From Tistrella mobilis (GTDB lineage: Bacteria > Pseudomonadota > Alphaproteobacteria > Tistrellales > Tistrellaceae): 64,000 bases of DNA. The notes under the pieces are model-generated. The model searched no databases, had not been told where the DNA came from, and saw nothing but the letters and a program-made list of their open reading frames with translations. The position numbers and the translations under genes are program-made. The stretch covers positions 2,335,501 to 2,399,500 of the forward strand of contig NZ_CP121017.1 of assembly GCF_041468085.1 (NCBI RefSeq), in the 5' to 3' direction. Position 1 is the stretch's first letter, and each line of letters begins with the position of its first letter. Shown in pieces: positions 16,960-26,215 of the stretch.

Positions 16960-18756
16960 CTAGAAATGGATGGCCCGTCCGAAGGCGTCAAGCACGGACT
17001 CGTGCATCATCTCCGACAGGGTGGGGTGTGGGAAGATGGTGTGCATCAGGTCGAGTTCGGTGCCTTCCATGGTCTTGGCGACGGTATAGCCCTGGATCAG
17101 CTCGGTCACCTCGGCGCCGATCATGTGGGCGCCCAGCAGTTCGCCGGTCTTTGCGTCGAACACCGTCTTGACCAGCCCCTCCGGTTCACCCAGCGCCAGG
17201 GCCTTGCCGTTGCCCCGATAGGGGAAGCGGCCGACCTTGACGTCGTAACCGGCCTCTTTCGCCTTGGCTTCGGTCATGCCGACCGATGCCACCTGCGGGG
17301 TGGCATAGGTGCAGCCCGGAATGTTCTCGCGGGTCATCGGGTGGACATGTTCGACGCCGGCGAAGGCCTCGACGCAGATGACACCTTCATGCGACGCCTT
17401 GTGGGCCAGCCAGGGCGCCCCGGCCACGTCGCCGATCGCATAGATGCCCGGCTCATCAGTTTCGAGATACGGACCGACCTGGATCTGGCCCTTCTCGACC
17501 TTCACCTTCGTCGTCTCCAGGCCCAGATCCTCGGTATTGCCGACGATGCCGATCGCCACGATCACCCGGTCGACCTTCAGGCTCTGGGTCTTGCCCTTGC
17601 CGTCCTCAAGCGTCGCCGTCACCCCGTCCTTGCCCTTGTCGAGGGCCTTGACCTGGGTACCGGTGAGGATCTTCATCCCCTGCTTCTCGAAGGCCTTGCG
17701 GGCGAGACCCGAAATCTCGGCATCCTCAACCGGCAGAATGCGGTCAAGCAGCTCGACCACGGTCACCTCGACGCCCAATGCGCGATAGAAGCTCGCGAAC
17801 TCGATGCCGATCGCACCGGAACCGACCACCAGCAGCGACTTGGGCAGGCTCTCGGGTACCATGGCTTCGCGATAGGTCCAGACCCGCTCGCCATCAGGCT
17901 CCAGCCCCTTGACCACACGGGCGCGGGCACCGGTCGCCAGGATGATGTGGTCGGCGGTCACGCTGCGCTTGCCCTTGGCGCCCTCGATCACGACCTTGCC
18001 GGGGCCGTTCAGCCTGCCACGGCCATCGGCGACCTCTACCTTGTTCTTCTTCAGCAGGTGGGCCACGCCCTGCGACAGGGTCTTGGCCACGTCGCGGCTG
18101 CGCTTCACGATCGCCGACAGATCGAAACTCGGCTTCTCGACCGTGATGCCGAATTCCTTGGCATGGTTGACCAGGGTCCACACCTCGGCCGCACGCAGCA
18201 GCGCCTTGGTCGGGATGCAGCCCCAGTTCAGGCAGATACCGCCCAGATGCTTCTCTTCGACCACCAGCGTGCGCAGGCCCAGCTGACCGGCGCGGATCGC
18301 CGCGACATAGCCGCCCGGGCCACCGCCGATCACAATCACGTCGTAATCGTCGCCGCTCTTCGGACCTGAGGACTTCTTCGGCTCGGCCTTGGGTGTCTCG
18401 GTCTTTTTCGGGGGCTCCGCCGCCTTCGGGACCTCGGCAGCCTTGGGCGCCTCGGCCGCCTTCGGCGCGTCACCGCCACCGGCCGCGGCCTTCGCCGCTT
18501 CGGCCGGATCCTCACCTTCATCGGCAAGGACGGCGATGAGGGCATTGACCGCGACGTTCTCGGTGCCTTCCGGCACAACGATCTTCGCCAGCACGCCCTC
18601 GTCGGCCGCCTCGACCTCCATGGTGGCCTTGTCGGTCTCGATCTCGGCGATCACCTGACCGCTTTCGATCGTGTCACCTTCCTTGACCAGCCAGCGGGCC
18701 AGGGTGCCTTCGGTCATGGTCGGCGACAGCGCCGGCATCAGAACCTTGATCGGCAT
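16960..18756 (-). CDS. lpdA: Dihydrolipoyl dehydrogenase (E3) with N-terminal lipoyl domain
   Basis: FAD-dependent E3 that reoxidises dihydrolipoamide in the PDH complex. The 598-residue protein is longer than ordinary E3 (about 465-480) because residues 1-80 form a lipoyl domain with Lys43 in [10 protein letters not shown], followed by an Ala/Pro/Lys-rich linker to about residue 135. The E3 part has the FAD site [10 protein letters not shown] (from 144), redox-active Cys175 and Cys180 in GGICLNWGC, and the C-terminal His-Glu dyad in HPHPTLSE. It is the last gene of the pdh cluster, 58 nt after pdhC. Its lipoyl domain closely resembles that of the neighbouring E2. Confidence 0.96.
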   Translation of the reverse strand: MPIKVLMPALSPTMTEGTLARWLVKEGDTIESGQVIAEIETDKATMEVEAADEGVLAKIVVPEGTENVAVNALIAVLADEGEDPAEAAKAAAGGGDAPKAAEAPKAAEVPKAAEPPKKTETPKAEPKKSSGPKSGDDYDVIVIGGGPGGYVAAIRAGQLGLRTLVVEEKHLGGICLNWGCIPTKALLRAAEVWTLVNHAKEFGITVEKPSFDLSAIVKRSRDVAKTLSQGVAHLLKKNKVEVADGRGRLNGPGKVVIEGAKGKRSVTADHIILATGARARVVKGLEPDGERVWTYREAMVPESLPKSLLVVGSGAIGIEFASFYRALGVEVTVVELLDRILPVEDAEISGLARKAFEKQGMKILTGTQVKALDKGKDGVTATLEDGKGKTQSLKVDRVIVAIGIVGNTEDLGLETTKVKVEKGQIQVGPYLETDEPGIYAIGDVAGAPWLAHKASHEGVICVEAFAGVEHVHPMTRENIPGCTYATPQVASVGMTEAKAKEAGYDVKVGRFPYRGNGKALALGEPEGLVKTVFDAKTGELLGAHMIGAEVTELIQGYTVAKTMEGTELDLMHTIFPHPTLSEMMHESVLDAFGRAIHF

Positions 18757-18814
18757 GGGATGGGTCTCCCGTCCGTCTCGTGTGTGTCTCGAAGGATGAA
18801 CCGCCGGATGCCGC

Positions 18815-20206
18815 TCAGAGCAGCATCGACAGCGGATCCTCGATCAGCTTCTTGAAGGCGGCCAGGAACTGGGCGCCGACGGCGCCGTCCACCACCCGGT
18901 GGTCGCAGGAGAGCGTGACCGTCATCACCGTCGCGATCGCCAGCGCACCATCCTTCACCACCGGCCGCTGCTCGGCAGCGCCGGCGGCAAGGATCGCCGA
19001 CTGCGGCGGGTTGATGATCGCCGAGAACTCCTTGATGCCGTACATGCCGAGATTCGACACCGAGAATGTGCCACCCTGGTATTCTTCCGGCTTCAGCTTG
19101 CCGTCCCGGGCACGGGTCGCAAGATCCCGCATTTCGGACGAAATCGCGGCCAGCCCCTTAGTATCGGCCTTGCGGATGATCGGGGTGATCAGCCCGCCAT
19201 CGATCGCAACCGCCACCGAGACGTCGACATCCTTGAAGCGCAACACCGCCTCGTCGGTCCAGGCGGCATTGGCCGCCGGCACCTTGCGCAGCGACAGGGC
19301 GCTGGCCCGCACGACGAAGTCGTTGACGCTGATCTTCACACCGTCGCCGGCACGCTCGTTCAGCTCCTTGCGCACCGCCAGCAGCCGGTCGATGACACAA
19401 TCCACCGTCAGGTAGAAATGCGGCACGGTCTGCTTGGCGTCGAGCAGGCGGCGAGCGATGGTCTTGCGCATGCCGTTATTGGCCTCGGCCTCGTACGGCA
19501 TGCCGAGCTTGTCGACCAGATCGCGGGTCTGAGCGGAGGCGGCGGCCGAGATTGCCGCCACGCTGTAACCGGCGACCGCCTGCTGGGCCGGAGCCGGGGC
19601 GGGCTTGGGTGCCTCGGCAGCCGGAGCAGCCTGACTGCGGCTTTCCGCCTTCGGCGCCTCGGCCGGCTTCGCACCGGACGCGATCGCGGCCTCGACATCG
19701 GCCTTGACGATCCGGCCATGCGGACCGGTGCCCTCGACACCCGAAAGGTCGAGACCGGCTTCCGACGCGATCCGGCGGGCAAGCGGGCTCGCCTTGATCC
19801 GGCCGCCCTCGTTTCCGGCTGCGGGCATCGCGGAGGCCTTGGTGACCGATGCCGTCGCGGGCTCAGTCTCCCCCTCCTCGTCACCGGCGGCCTCGGCCTC
19901 CTCGGCCTTCTCCGCAGCTGCGCCAGCGCCGGCGGCGGCTTCCGCCACCGCCGCATCGTCGTCACCCTCTTCCTTGAGCACGGCGATCGGCGTGTTCACG
20001 GCCACGTTCTCGGTGCCTTCCGGCACCAGGATCTCGGCCAGCACGCCTTCGTCGACCGCTTCCACCTCCATGGTGGCCTTGTCGGTCTCAATTTCGGCGA
20101 TCACCTGCCCGCTTTCAATCTTGTCGCCGGCGGCGACCAGCCACTTGGCGAGCGTGCCTTCGGTCATGGTCGGCGACAGGGCCGGCATCAGGATGGTCTG
20201 AGCCAT
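18815..20206 (-). CDS. pdhC: Pyruvate dehydrogenase E2 (dihydrolipoyllysine acetyltransferase)
   Basis: Core acetyltransferase of the PDH complex, 463 residues. One lipoyl domain (Lys43 in [10 protein letters not shown]) is followed by an acidic Ala/Glu linker (about 81-125), a peripheral-subunit-binding domain at about 137-175 ([29 protein letters not shown]), a Pro/Ala linker, and the catalytic domain ending with His436 and Asp440 in DHRVVDG. It lies 39 nt after pdhB. Confidence 0.97.
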   Translation of the reverse strand: MAQTILMPALSPTMTEGTLAKWLVAAGDKIESGQVIAEIETDKATMEVEAVDEGVLAEILVPEGTENVAVNTPIAVLKEEGDDDAAVAEAAAGAGAAAEKAEEAEAAGDEEGETEPATASVTKASAMPAAGNEGGRIKASPLARRIASEAGLDLSGVEGTGPHGRIVKADVEAAIASGAKPAEAPKAESRSQAAPAAEAPKPAPAPAQQAVAGYSVAAISAAASAQTRDLVDKLGMPYEAEANNGMRKTIARRLLDAKQTVPHFYLTVDCVIDRLLAVRKELNERAGDGVKISVNDFVVRASALSLRKVPAANAAWTDEAVLRFKDVDVSVAVAIDGGLITPIIRKADTKGLAAISSEMRDLATRARDGKLKPEEYQGGTFSVSNLGMYGIKEFSAIINPPQSAILAAGAAEQRPVVKDGALAIATVMTVTLSCDHRVVDGAVGAQFLAAFKKLIEDPLSMLL

Positions 20207-20245
20207 GTTCGATCCTCGGTCTCGATGGGGTCCGGCGATGCCGGC

Positions 20246-21232
20246 TCAGAATTCGTAGCCGACGGCGCGCTTGGCGGCCTCGACGATGTCGTCGGGCTGC
20301 GGCAGGGCCAGCTTCTCGAGATTGGCGGCATAGGGCAGCGGCACGTCCTTGCCGCAGACCCGGATCACCGGCGCATCCAGATGATCGAAAGCGTGCTCCA
20401 TCATCAGCGCGGCCTGCTCGGCGCCCATGCCGGCGGTCGGCCAGCCTTCCTCGACCGTCACCAGACGGTTGGTCTTCTTCACCGAGGCGACGATGGTGTC
20501 GACGTCGAGCGGACGGATGGTACGCAGGTCGACGACCTCGGCCTCGATCCCCTCTTCCGCCAGTTTCTCCGCGGCTTCCAGCGCCTTGCCGACATTAATC
20601 GACCAGGCGGTGATCGTCACATCCCGGCCCTCGCGCACGATCGCGGCCTTGCCGATCTCGACCACATGGTCGTCATCGTCGGGGACCTCGAAGCTCTGAC
20701 CGTAGAGGATCTCGTTTTCGAGGAAAATCACCGGGTTCGGATTGCGGATCGCGGCCTTCAGCAGGCCCTTTGCATCCGCCGCGGACCAGGGGGCGATGAC
20801 GATCAGTCCGGGCACATGGGCATACCAGCTGGCATAGTCCTGGCTGTGCTGGGCCGCCACGCGCGCCGCCGCACCGTTCGGGCCACGGAACACGATCGGG
20901 CAGCGCATCTGGCCGCCGGACATGTAGTTGGTCTTCGCCGCGGAGTTGATGATCTGGTCGATCGCCTGCATGGCGAAATTGAAGGTCATGAACTCGACGA
21001 TCGGCTTCAGGCCGCGCATGGCAGCGCCGACGGCGAGGCCGGTAAAGCCGTGTTCGGTGATCGGGGTGTCGACCACACGCTTTGCCCCGAATTCGTCGAG
21101 CAGACCCTGGGTAACCTTATAGGCGCCCTGGTATTCGGCGACCTCTTCGCCCATCACGAAGACATCGCCGTCCCGGCGCATCTCTTCGGCCATGGCGTCG
21201 CGCAGCGCCTCGCGTACCGTGATCTTCGGCAT
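20246..21232 (-). CDS. pdhB: Pyruvate dehydrogenase E1 component, beta subunit
   Basis: Beta subunit of the thiamine-diphosphate-dependent heterotetrameric E1. The 328-residue protein begins directly with the transketolase-like fold ([38 protein letters not shown]) and includes the C-terminal transketolase domain ([26 protein letters not shown]). It lacks the N-terminal lipoyl domain that some alphaproteobacterial PdhB proteins carry; here that extra lipoyl domain is on E3. Confidence 0.96.
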   Translation of the reverse strand: MPKITVREALRDAMAEEMRRDGDVFVMGEEVAEYQGAYKVTQGLLDEFGAKRVVDTPITEHGFTGLAVGAAMRGLKPIVEFMTFNFAMQAIDQIINSAAKTNYMSGGQMRCPIVFRGPNGAAARVAAQHSQDYASWYAHVPGLIVIAPWSAADAKGLLKAAIRNPNPVIFLENEILYGQSFEVPDDDDHVVEIGKAAIVREGRDVTITAWSINVGKALEAAEKLAEEGIEAEVVDLRTIRPLDVDTIVASVKKTNRLVTVEEGWPTAGMGAEQAALMMEHAFDHLDAPVIRVCGKDVPLPYAANLEKLALPQPDDIVEAAKRAVGYEF

Positions 21233-21328
21233 GTATGGACCCGTTTCTCTCTGAAATCCGTCACCGGGGCGGCGCTGATGCGCCCCGCCCCGACATCCTG
21301 TGAAAACCTTGAGCCGGCAGAGCCTCGA

Positions 21329-22351
21329 TCAGCTCTCAACCAGCACGTCCGTCCACAGCTCCGACGGATCGGGCTCGGGGTTCTCCTGGGCGAAATCGGC
21401 GGCGTCGACGACGATGTCCTTGATCTCGCGATCGATGCCCTTGAGCTTCGCCTCGTCCCATTCGCCGCTGTCGATCAGCAGCTTCTTGACCAGCTCGATC
21501 GGGTCGCGCTCGGCCTTCATGCGGTTCAGTTCGTCCTTCGACCGGTACTTGGCCGGGTCGGACATCGAATGGCCGCGGAAGCGATAGGTCTTCATCTCCA
21601 GCAGGATCGGGCCCTTGCCGCTGCGGGCATGCTCGACCGCGAATTCGGCCGCACCGCGCACGGTCCGCACGTCCATGCCGTCGACCGCAAAACCCGGAAT
21701 GCCGAAGCTCTCGCCACGGCGATAGAGCTCCGTCACGGCACTGGCACGGGCCACCGAGGTGCCCATGCCGTAGAGATTGTTCTCGATGACGTAAACCACC
21801 GGCAGGTGCCAGAGGCTCGCCATGTTGAAGCTCTCGTACACCTGGCCCTGATTGACCGCGCCGTCGCCCAGATAGGTGACGGCGACCTTGCCGTCTTCCT
21901 TGTACTTGTGGGCGAAGCCGAGGCCGGTGCCGATCGGCACCTGGGCCGCCACGATGCCATGGCCGCCGAAGAAACCCTTCTCGACCGAGAACATATGCAT
22001 CGAGCCGCCCTTGCCGCGCGAATACCCGTCGCGGCGGCCGGTGAGTTCGGCCATCACGCCGCGGGCTTCCATGCCGCAGGCGAGCATATGGCCATGGTCA
22101 CGATAGCTGGTGACGACGCTGTCGCCATCGACCAGGCTGCCCTGCATGCCGATCACGACGGCTTCCTGGCCGATATAAAGGTGGCAGAAGCCACCGATCA
22201 GGCCCATGCCGTACATCTGGCCGGCCTTCTCCTCGAAGCGCCGGATCAGGAGCATCTCTCGGTAATAGTGGACCAGCTGTTCGATGGTGCTGTTCTCGGG
22301 CGCGAGCGCGTTGCTCTGCGAGCCCGAGGGCTTACGGCGCGAAGTCGCCAT
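21329..22351 (-). CDS. pdhA: Pyruvate dehydrogenase E1 component, alpha subunit
   Basis: Alpha subunit of E1, which decarboxylates pyruvate using thiamine diphosphate. The 340-residue protein shows the cofactor motif GDGAVNQG to ENN and the phosphorylation-loop-like YRFRGHSMSDP region. The start MATSRRKPSG is chosen because GGGGAGG lies 6 nt upstream of the ATG at 22349-22351. First gene of pdhABC-lpdA. Confidence 0.96.
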   Translation of the reverse strand: MATSRRKPSGSQSNALAPENSTIEQLVHYYREMLLIRRFEEKAGQMYGMGLIGGFCHLYIGQEAVVIGMQGSLVDGDSVVTSYRDHGHMLACGMEARGVMAELTGRRDGYSRGKGGSMHMFSVEKGFFGGHGIVAAQVPIGTGLGFAHKYKEDGKVAVTYLGDGAVNQGQVYESFNMASLWHLPVVYVIENNLYGMGTSVARASAVTELYRRGESFGIPGFAVDGMDVRTVRGAAEFAVEHARSGKGPILLEMKTYRFRGHSMSDPAKYRSKDELNRMKAERDPIELVKKLLIDSGEWDEAKLKGIDREIKDIVVDAADFAQENPEPDPSELWTDVLVES

Positions 22352-22490
22352 GCGGTCCTCCCCGGATGTGACGCGCGGGAGCCGCACGAGCCGGCTCCAG
22401 AGCGCCTAGGTGGAGTTGAACCTAAGCCCCACATCCGCGGCTGGCAAGCGAAACACGGCGCGCAAATCCTTGTGCTGCGTCGCAATATGG

Positions 22491-22517
22491 ACGATTAACT
22501 TATACTGAGTTAATCGT
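22491..22517. promoter_or_regulatory. AT-rich perfect inverted repeat between pdhA and lysR
   Basis: ACGATTAACT (22491-22500) and AGTTAATCGT (22508-22517) form perfect 10-bp arms around a 7-nt loop. It covers the last codons and stop of the LysR gene and lies about 140 nt upstream of pdhA. No T-tract follows on the minus strand. It could end the LysR transcript or serve as an operator for the pdh promoter. Confidence 0.5.
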
Positions 22518-23399
22518 CATATTCTTCCCTGGAATGAGCACCTGTGCAGACTGGGCATCCCGCAGCGCAGCAACCAGAGCGCCGGACAGGTGCTCATCCA
22601 GACCGACCGAGAGCTGCAGGCCAAGACGGCGCGTCAGCCCCAGATCTTCGACGGCAACGAAACCAAAGCCTTCCGGTATCAGCGTGCGCGGCGCAATGGT
22701 GACACCCAGGCCGGCCCGCACCGCAGCAAAAGCCCGGGCATCCTGATCGGTGGCAAAGGCCGGACGCAGCCTGATGCCGCGCGAATCGAGCAATCCCTGC
22801 GCATCCCTGCCCCGCTCACAATGCATGCGAAGGACAAAAGCTTTCCCGTCCAGATCGGCGGCCCGGATCGACCCGCGCCGGACGAAGTCATGGTCGACCG
22901 GACACACAACCACCAGAGGGTCGTCCCCGATCGGCAACCACCAGCCGTCGGCGACGCGATCCGAGATGGTCAGCGCTGCATCCATCCGACCCAAACCGAC
23001 AGCATCCGCCAATCGGGGTTCGCGCGCCTCCCTGACGGTCAGCTCCACCCCCGGCAGGTGCCGCTGCAAGGCATCAATCAGTCCCAGGACCAGCTCCATG
23101 GGCGCTGTCGGCAGCACACCGAGCGTCAGGACGCTTTGCTCCAGCCCACGCCGCACCTCCTGACGGGCGAGATCGGCATCGCGCACGATCCCAAGGGCAC
23201 GGCGGTGGAACCGTCGGCCCAGAGCCGTCAGCCGGACGGCTCCGCGCTGACGTTCCAGCAATGGCGTTCCCAGTTCGTCCTCAAGCGCCGCCAGACCTGC
23301 CGACAAGGCCGGCTGCGACACGTTCAGAGAGCGCGCCCCCTCGGTGATACTGCCAGCAGCCACCACGGCGATCAGATAGCGCAATTGCCTGAGGGTCAT
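22500..23399 (-). CDS. LysR-family transcriptional regulator
   Basis: LysR-type regulator, 299 residues. The N-terminal winged helix-turn-helix (MTLRQLRYLIAVVAAGSITEGARSLNVSQPALSAGLAALEDELGTPLLER) is followed by the two-lobed effector-binding domain. The ATG at 23397-23399 matches the usual LysR beginning; a TTG six codons upstream is the alternative. It is divergent from a crotonase-family gene across a 140-nt region rich in palindromes, the standard layout for a LysR regulator and its target. The inducer is unknown. Confidence 0.92.
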   Translation of the reverse strand: MTLRQLRYLIAVVAAGSITEGARSLNVSQPALSAGLAALEDELGTPLLERQRGAVRLTALGRRFHRRALGIVRDADLARQEVRRGLEQSVLTLGVLPTAPMELVLGLIDALQRHLPGVELTVREAREPRLADAVGLGRMDAALTISDRVADGWWLPIGDDPLVVVCPVDHDFVRRGSIRAADLDGKAFVLRMHCERGRDAQGLLDSRGIRLRPAFATDQDARAFAAVRAGLGVTIAPRTLIPEGFGFVAVEDLGLTRRLGLQLSVGLDEHLSGALVAALRDAQSAQVLIPGKNMTINSV

Positions 23400-23539
23400 C
23401 GCGGTTCTTTCATCCAAATTTTGGATCTATAGGATCCATATAATCCATTTTCCTTTAGTTTAGATCGTTTCCTATCATGGCGCCAGCGGGTGCCCCCCCT
23501 CGGCGGCAGCCCCATCATTGATCGGGAGGCCTCGGTACA
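23400..23539. promoter_or_regulatory. Divergent lysR/crotonase control region with LysR-type operators
   Basis: ATCCAAA (23412-23418) and TTTGGAT (23420-23426) form a perfect palindrome with a 1-nt spacer, 13 nt upstream of the LysR start. A second partly symmetric AT-rich block centred on GGATCC follows to about 23445. These stand out from the GC-rich background and are good candidates for the LysR recognition and activation sites, with autoregulation of lysR. Confidence 0.55.
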
Positions 23540-24343
23540 ATGTGCGACGATCTGGTGCTGTATGCGGTTGAGGACGGAATCGCCCGCATCGTCATGAACC
23601 GGCCAGAGGCGCTGAACGCCCTCGACGACCGGCTCAACCAGGCCTTGGCCGGAGCCTGGGAGCGCTTCGCCGCGGATGACGCGGCAGATGTCGCCGTTCT
23701 CTCGGGCGAAGGCCGGGCCTTCTGCACGGGCGCCGATCTGAAAAGCTTCATTCCGCGCTGGAAGGGCGCCGACATGATGGCCCCGCGACGTCATGCGCCG
23801 ACGGGCATCGGTGGCGGGCTCACCCGGGGTCGTCATCGCCTGGCCAAACCGGTGGTGGCCGCACTGCACGGCCACATCATCGGCGGTGGGTTCGAACTTG
23901 CCCTCGCCTGCGATATCCGCATCGCCGCGGAAGACGCAATCTTCGGCGTGTTCGAGCTGCGCTACGGCCTGCATCAAGGGGATGGCGGACTGGTGCGGCT
24001 CTCAGCCATCGCCGGGATCGGCACGGCACTCGACCTGACCCTCACCGGCCGGCCCGTCGATGCCGCGGAAGCACTGCGCCTGCACCTGGTCTCCAGGGTC
24101 GTGCCGCGCGCAGACCTCGCGGACGCGGCGCTGGAAACAGCTGCACGCATCCGGGATAACGGCCGCGCCGCCGTCCGCTCGGCCAAGGAGACCGTGCTGG
24201 AGTTGATCGGCCGGCCGCTCGATGATGCCCTCAGGCTGGAAACGCTCTACGGCTACTCAAGCCTCGGCGATTTCAGCGAGGCCGGACCGAGACTCGCCCG
24301 CTTTCTCGACAAGACGTCCCGGCCTGAGGATGGAGACCGGTGA
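23540..24343 (+). CDS. Enoyl-CoA hydratase/isomerase family protein (crotonase fold)
   Basis: Crotonase-superfamily enzyme acting on an acyl-CoA thioester, 267 residues. The oxyanion-hole segments FCTGADLKSF and HGHIIGGGFELALACDIRIA are present. Both Glu residues needed for hydration are conserved (Glu119 in GGFEL and Glu139 in FGVFE, spaced 20 apart as in mitochondrial enoyl-CoA hydratase). A loop of about 20 residues after the first segment is longer than in short-chain hydratases. A GGGAGG precedes the ATG. It is divergent from a LysR gene, its probable regulator. No other beta-oxidation genes are nearby, so the substrate is open. Confidence 0.85.
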   Translation: MCDDLVLYAVEDGIARIVMNRPEALNALDDRLNQALAGAWERFAADDAADVAVLSGEGRAFCTGADLKSFIPRWKGADMMAPRRHAPTGIGGGLTRGRHRLAKPVVAALHGHIIGGGFELALACDIRIAAEDAIFGVFELRYGLHQGDGGLVRLSAIAGIGTALDLTLTGRPVDAAEALRLHLVSRVVPRADLADAALETAARIRDNGRAAVRSAKETVLELIGRPLDDALRLETLYGYSSLGDFSEAGPRLARFLDKTSRPEDGDR

Positions 24344-24813
24344 TGGCAGCCAGGCTCGTCGGCCAGGCAGACGTGATGCTTGGCCACAAGATCAAGCGGC
24401 TGCGCCGCTTGCACGGTCTCAGCCAGAGCGACGTCGCCGATGTTCTGGAGATCACCTTCCAGCAGGTGCAGAAATACGAGCGGGGCGTCAACCGCATTCC
24501 AGCCGCAGCAATTCCGGTGCTTGCACGGTTGCTGAATACCACGGCGAACCATCTGCTCGACGCCGATGATCTCCGGCGGACACACGTGGCCGATGATCGC
24601 GAGGTAATAGCGCTGCAGGCCGCGCTTTCGACGCTGCCTGCAGATTCACCCGCCCGTCAGCAGTATCTGAAAGCTGTTGCCGCACTTGCGGCCGCCATCC
24701 GTGCCACCGGCGACGATCAGCAGGCACTGAACATGGTCGACAAGACCGGCCGGGTCTCCGTGTCGGGCGCCGGCACGACGTCGTCGGTTATGCCCCAATC
24801 GGCCAGGTCATAG
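24343..24813 (+). CDS. XRE-family helix-turn-helix regulator
   Basis: Small regulator of 156 residues with a Cro/C1-type helix-turn-helix at about 12-72 (LGHKIKRLRRLHGLSQSDVADVLEITFQQVQKYERGVNRIPAA), a form common in alphaproteobacteria. The C-terminal half has no recognised domain. The ATG at 24343 overlaps the crotonase stop by 1 nt, with GGAG 7 nt upstream; a GTG at 24340 is the alternative. Its last 97 nt overlap the 3' end of the convergent hydrolase gene, so its final 30 residues may be an accident of read-through. Confidence 0.85.
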   Translation: MAARLVGQADVMLGHKIKRLRRLHGLSQSDVADVLEITFQQVQKYERGVNRIPAAAIPVLARLLNTTANHLLDADDLRRTHVADDREVIALQAALSTLPADSPARQQYLKAVAALAAAIRATGDDQQALNMVDKTGRVSVSGAGTTSSVMPQSARS

Positions 24814-25697
24814 ACCGCGCCATGGACCGTGCCCCGACCGGTGGCGAAGGTCATCTTGCGGCTCAGCACGTCGTTCCGCCATTGGGCAGCCGCGTGATTG
24901 GCGATGACCTGCGCGAAAGCCGCACGACAGGCGGCGTTGTCGAGGCCTGTCATATCGACGGCCAGCAGGTCGGTCGAAACCGCGCTGCTCACCCCGGTCT
25001 GCACTGCGACGTCGAACCAGAAAGCGATATCGAGCAGCGAGACCTGCCTGCCCGGCATATACCGGTCGATATAGCCGACCGCACGGCCGAACCACGTCGC
25101 AAAGGCATGATCCATCTGAACCGCCTTGGCAGCCCCCCGGCCACCCAGTGCGGAGAAGTAGCCCGCCCAGGGCGCAACCAGCTGCGTATTGTCGGCACCT
25201 GTCGAAATCGTCTTCGCCCAATCGACGGCGGCCTGACCGCGCAGTGGCAGGGCCTGCATTAACTGGCCGTATTCGGCGCCGAAAATGCCGGCGATCAGCC
25301 CCGGAGCCCTGGTCTCGATATCCGAGAACAGCTCCTGCAACGCGCCCGAGGACAGGGTAAAGCCGAGAATGCCCCAGGTGAGCCCCCCGGAATCGAAGGC
25401 CCCCACCACGCCGGTGAAATAGGTCCCCTCGAAGGCAACGGTCGGATTCAACACCCGGTCGAAGGCGGTAAGCGGCCCCAGCGCCGAGAGGCGCTGCCAC
25501 TGGTCCTCGGAGAATGTGGGAGAGGACGGGAAGCCATTTCTGGCTTGCCAGTCATTCATGGCACGAGCGCTCGCCGGTCCAAACCGCCCATCGACGATCA
25601 GCCGCGCGCCGTCGCGGTCCAGCAGGGTCTGAACGGCATCCGCGAGCGGGCCGGATATCCTGGCTCGCCCCTGGGTAGCGGTGGAGAAGTAGATCAT
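24717..25697 (-). CDS. Peptidoglycan-binding domain protein with lysozyme-like domain
   Basis: Predicted cell-wall-active protein of 326 residues. Residues about 12-50 look like a PG_binding_1 domain (LADAVQTLLDRDGARLIVDGRFGPASARAMNDWQARNGF). The rest has a lysozyme-like glycosidase pattern: a Glu in VAFEG, then FDSGGLTWGILGF and a long helical region, reminiscent of GH46 chitosanase-like or phage lysozyme-like enzymes. No signal peptide is visible, so export would need another route. The ATG at 25695-25697 is chosen over a TTG at 25763. It is convergent with, and overlaps by 97 nt, the XRE gene. Confidence 0.6.
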   Translation of the reverse strand: MIYFSTATQGRARISGPLADAVQTLLDRDGARLIVDGRFGPASARAMNDWQARNGFPSSPTFSEDQWQRLSALGPLTAFDRVLNPTVAFEGTYFTGVVGAFDSGGLTWGILGFTLSSGALQELFSDIETRAPGLIAGIFGAEYGQLMQALPLRGQAAVDWAKTISTGADNTQLVAPWAGYFSALGGRGAAKAVQMDHAFATWFGRAVGYIDRYMPGRQVSLLDIAFWFDVAVQTGVSSAVSTDLLAVDMTGLDNAACRAAFAQVIANHAAAQWRNDVLSRKMTFATGRGTVHGAVYDLADWGITDDVVPAPDTETRPVLSTMFSAC

Positions 25698-25789
25698 CGC
25701 GGCAACAGCCCCCTCCCGTGATCCATCAAGGGAGAGCCTAGCGCAAAACGCCCCGACCTCCAATCACGGGTGGTCACATGGCAGTGCCG

Positions 25790-26215
25790 TCAGCGCGCTG
25801 CCTCGGGCAGCACATCCAGAACACTCGGCGTTCCGGAACCTGATGGGGCTGGAGCAGCCTGTTCCTGCGCGGCTTCCGGAGTGACGGGAGCAGCCGCGTC
25901 GTAAAATTCCACGCGATCGCGCGCATCGGTATACCCGAGCACCCGGCGCACCTGCTCGTCGAGCATGTCGGGATCCAGGCTTTCCGCCCGCATCAGGGCG
26001 ACCTGCTTTTCAAGCCGCTGCCGCTCCGCCCGGGCATCGTCGAGCTGATGGTCGAGCGCCGCCAGCTGCTGGCGCATCTGCAGCCAGGCAACGACCCCAC
26101 GGTCGCCCTGGACGGCATGGAAGGCAAAATAGCTGACCAGGCACCCCCAGAAAATCTGGGGCGCGATCTGGCGCAAGCGGCGCGTTATGTCCCTCTGCAT
26201 CGACATGGGGTGCAT
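25790..26215 (-). CDS. ftsB: Septum formation initiator FtsB/DivIC
   Basis: Bitopic division protein of the FtsQLB complex, 141 residues. A short cytoplasmic tail is followed by one membrane helix (about 20-38, IFWGCLVSYFAFHAVQGD), a coiled coil (about 45-75, LQMRQQLAALDHQLDDARAERQRLEKQV) and the FtsB-like segment ESLDPDMLDEQVRRVLGY. The Pro/Ala/Glu-rich tail is not conserved. Three ATGs (26215, 26206, 26200) are possible and none has a clear ribosome binding site. In related genomes this gene sits between eno and pdhA; here it is separated from eno by the urea block. Confidence 0.88.
   Translation of the reverse strand: MHPMSMQRDITRRLRQIAPQIFWGCLVSYFAFHAVQGDRGVVAWLQMRQQLAALDHQLDDARAERQRLEKQVALMRAESLDPDMLDEQVRRVLGYTDARDRVEFYDAAAPVTPEAAQEQAAPAPSGSGTPSVLDVLPEAAR

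Noticed and set aside
18899-22498. 1199-codon plus-strand open frame opposite the PDH genes
   Set aside because: It is the antisense shadow of pdhC, pdhB and pdhA, which have full domain matches. The translation is His/Arg/Gln-rich with no domain. Such long antisense frames are common in GC-rich genomes.
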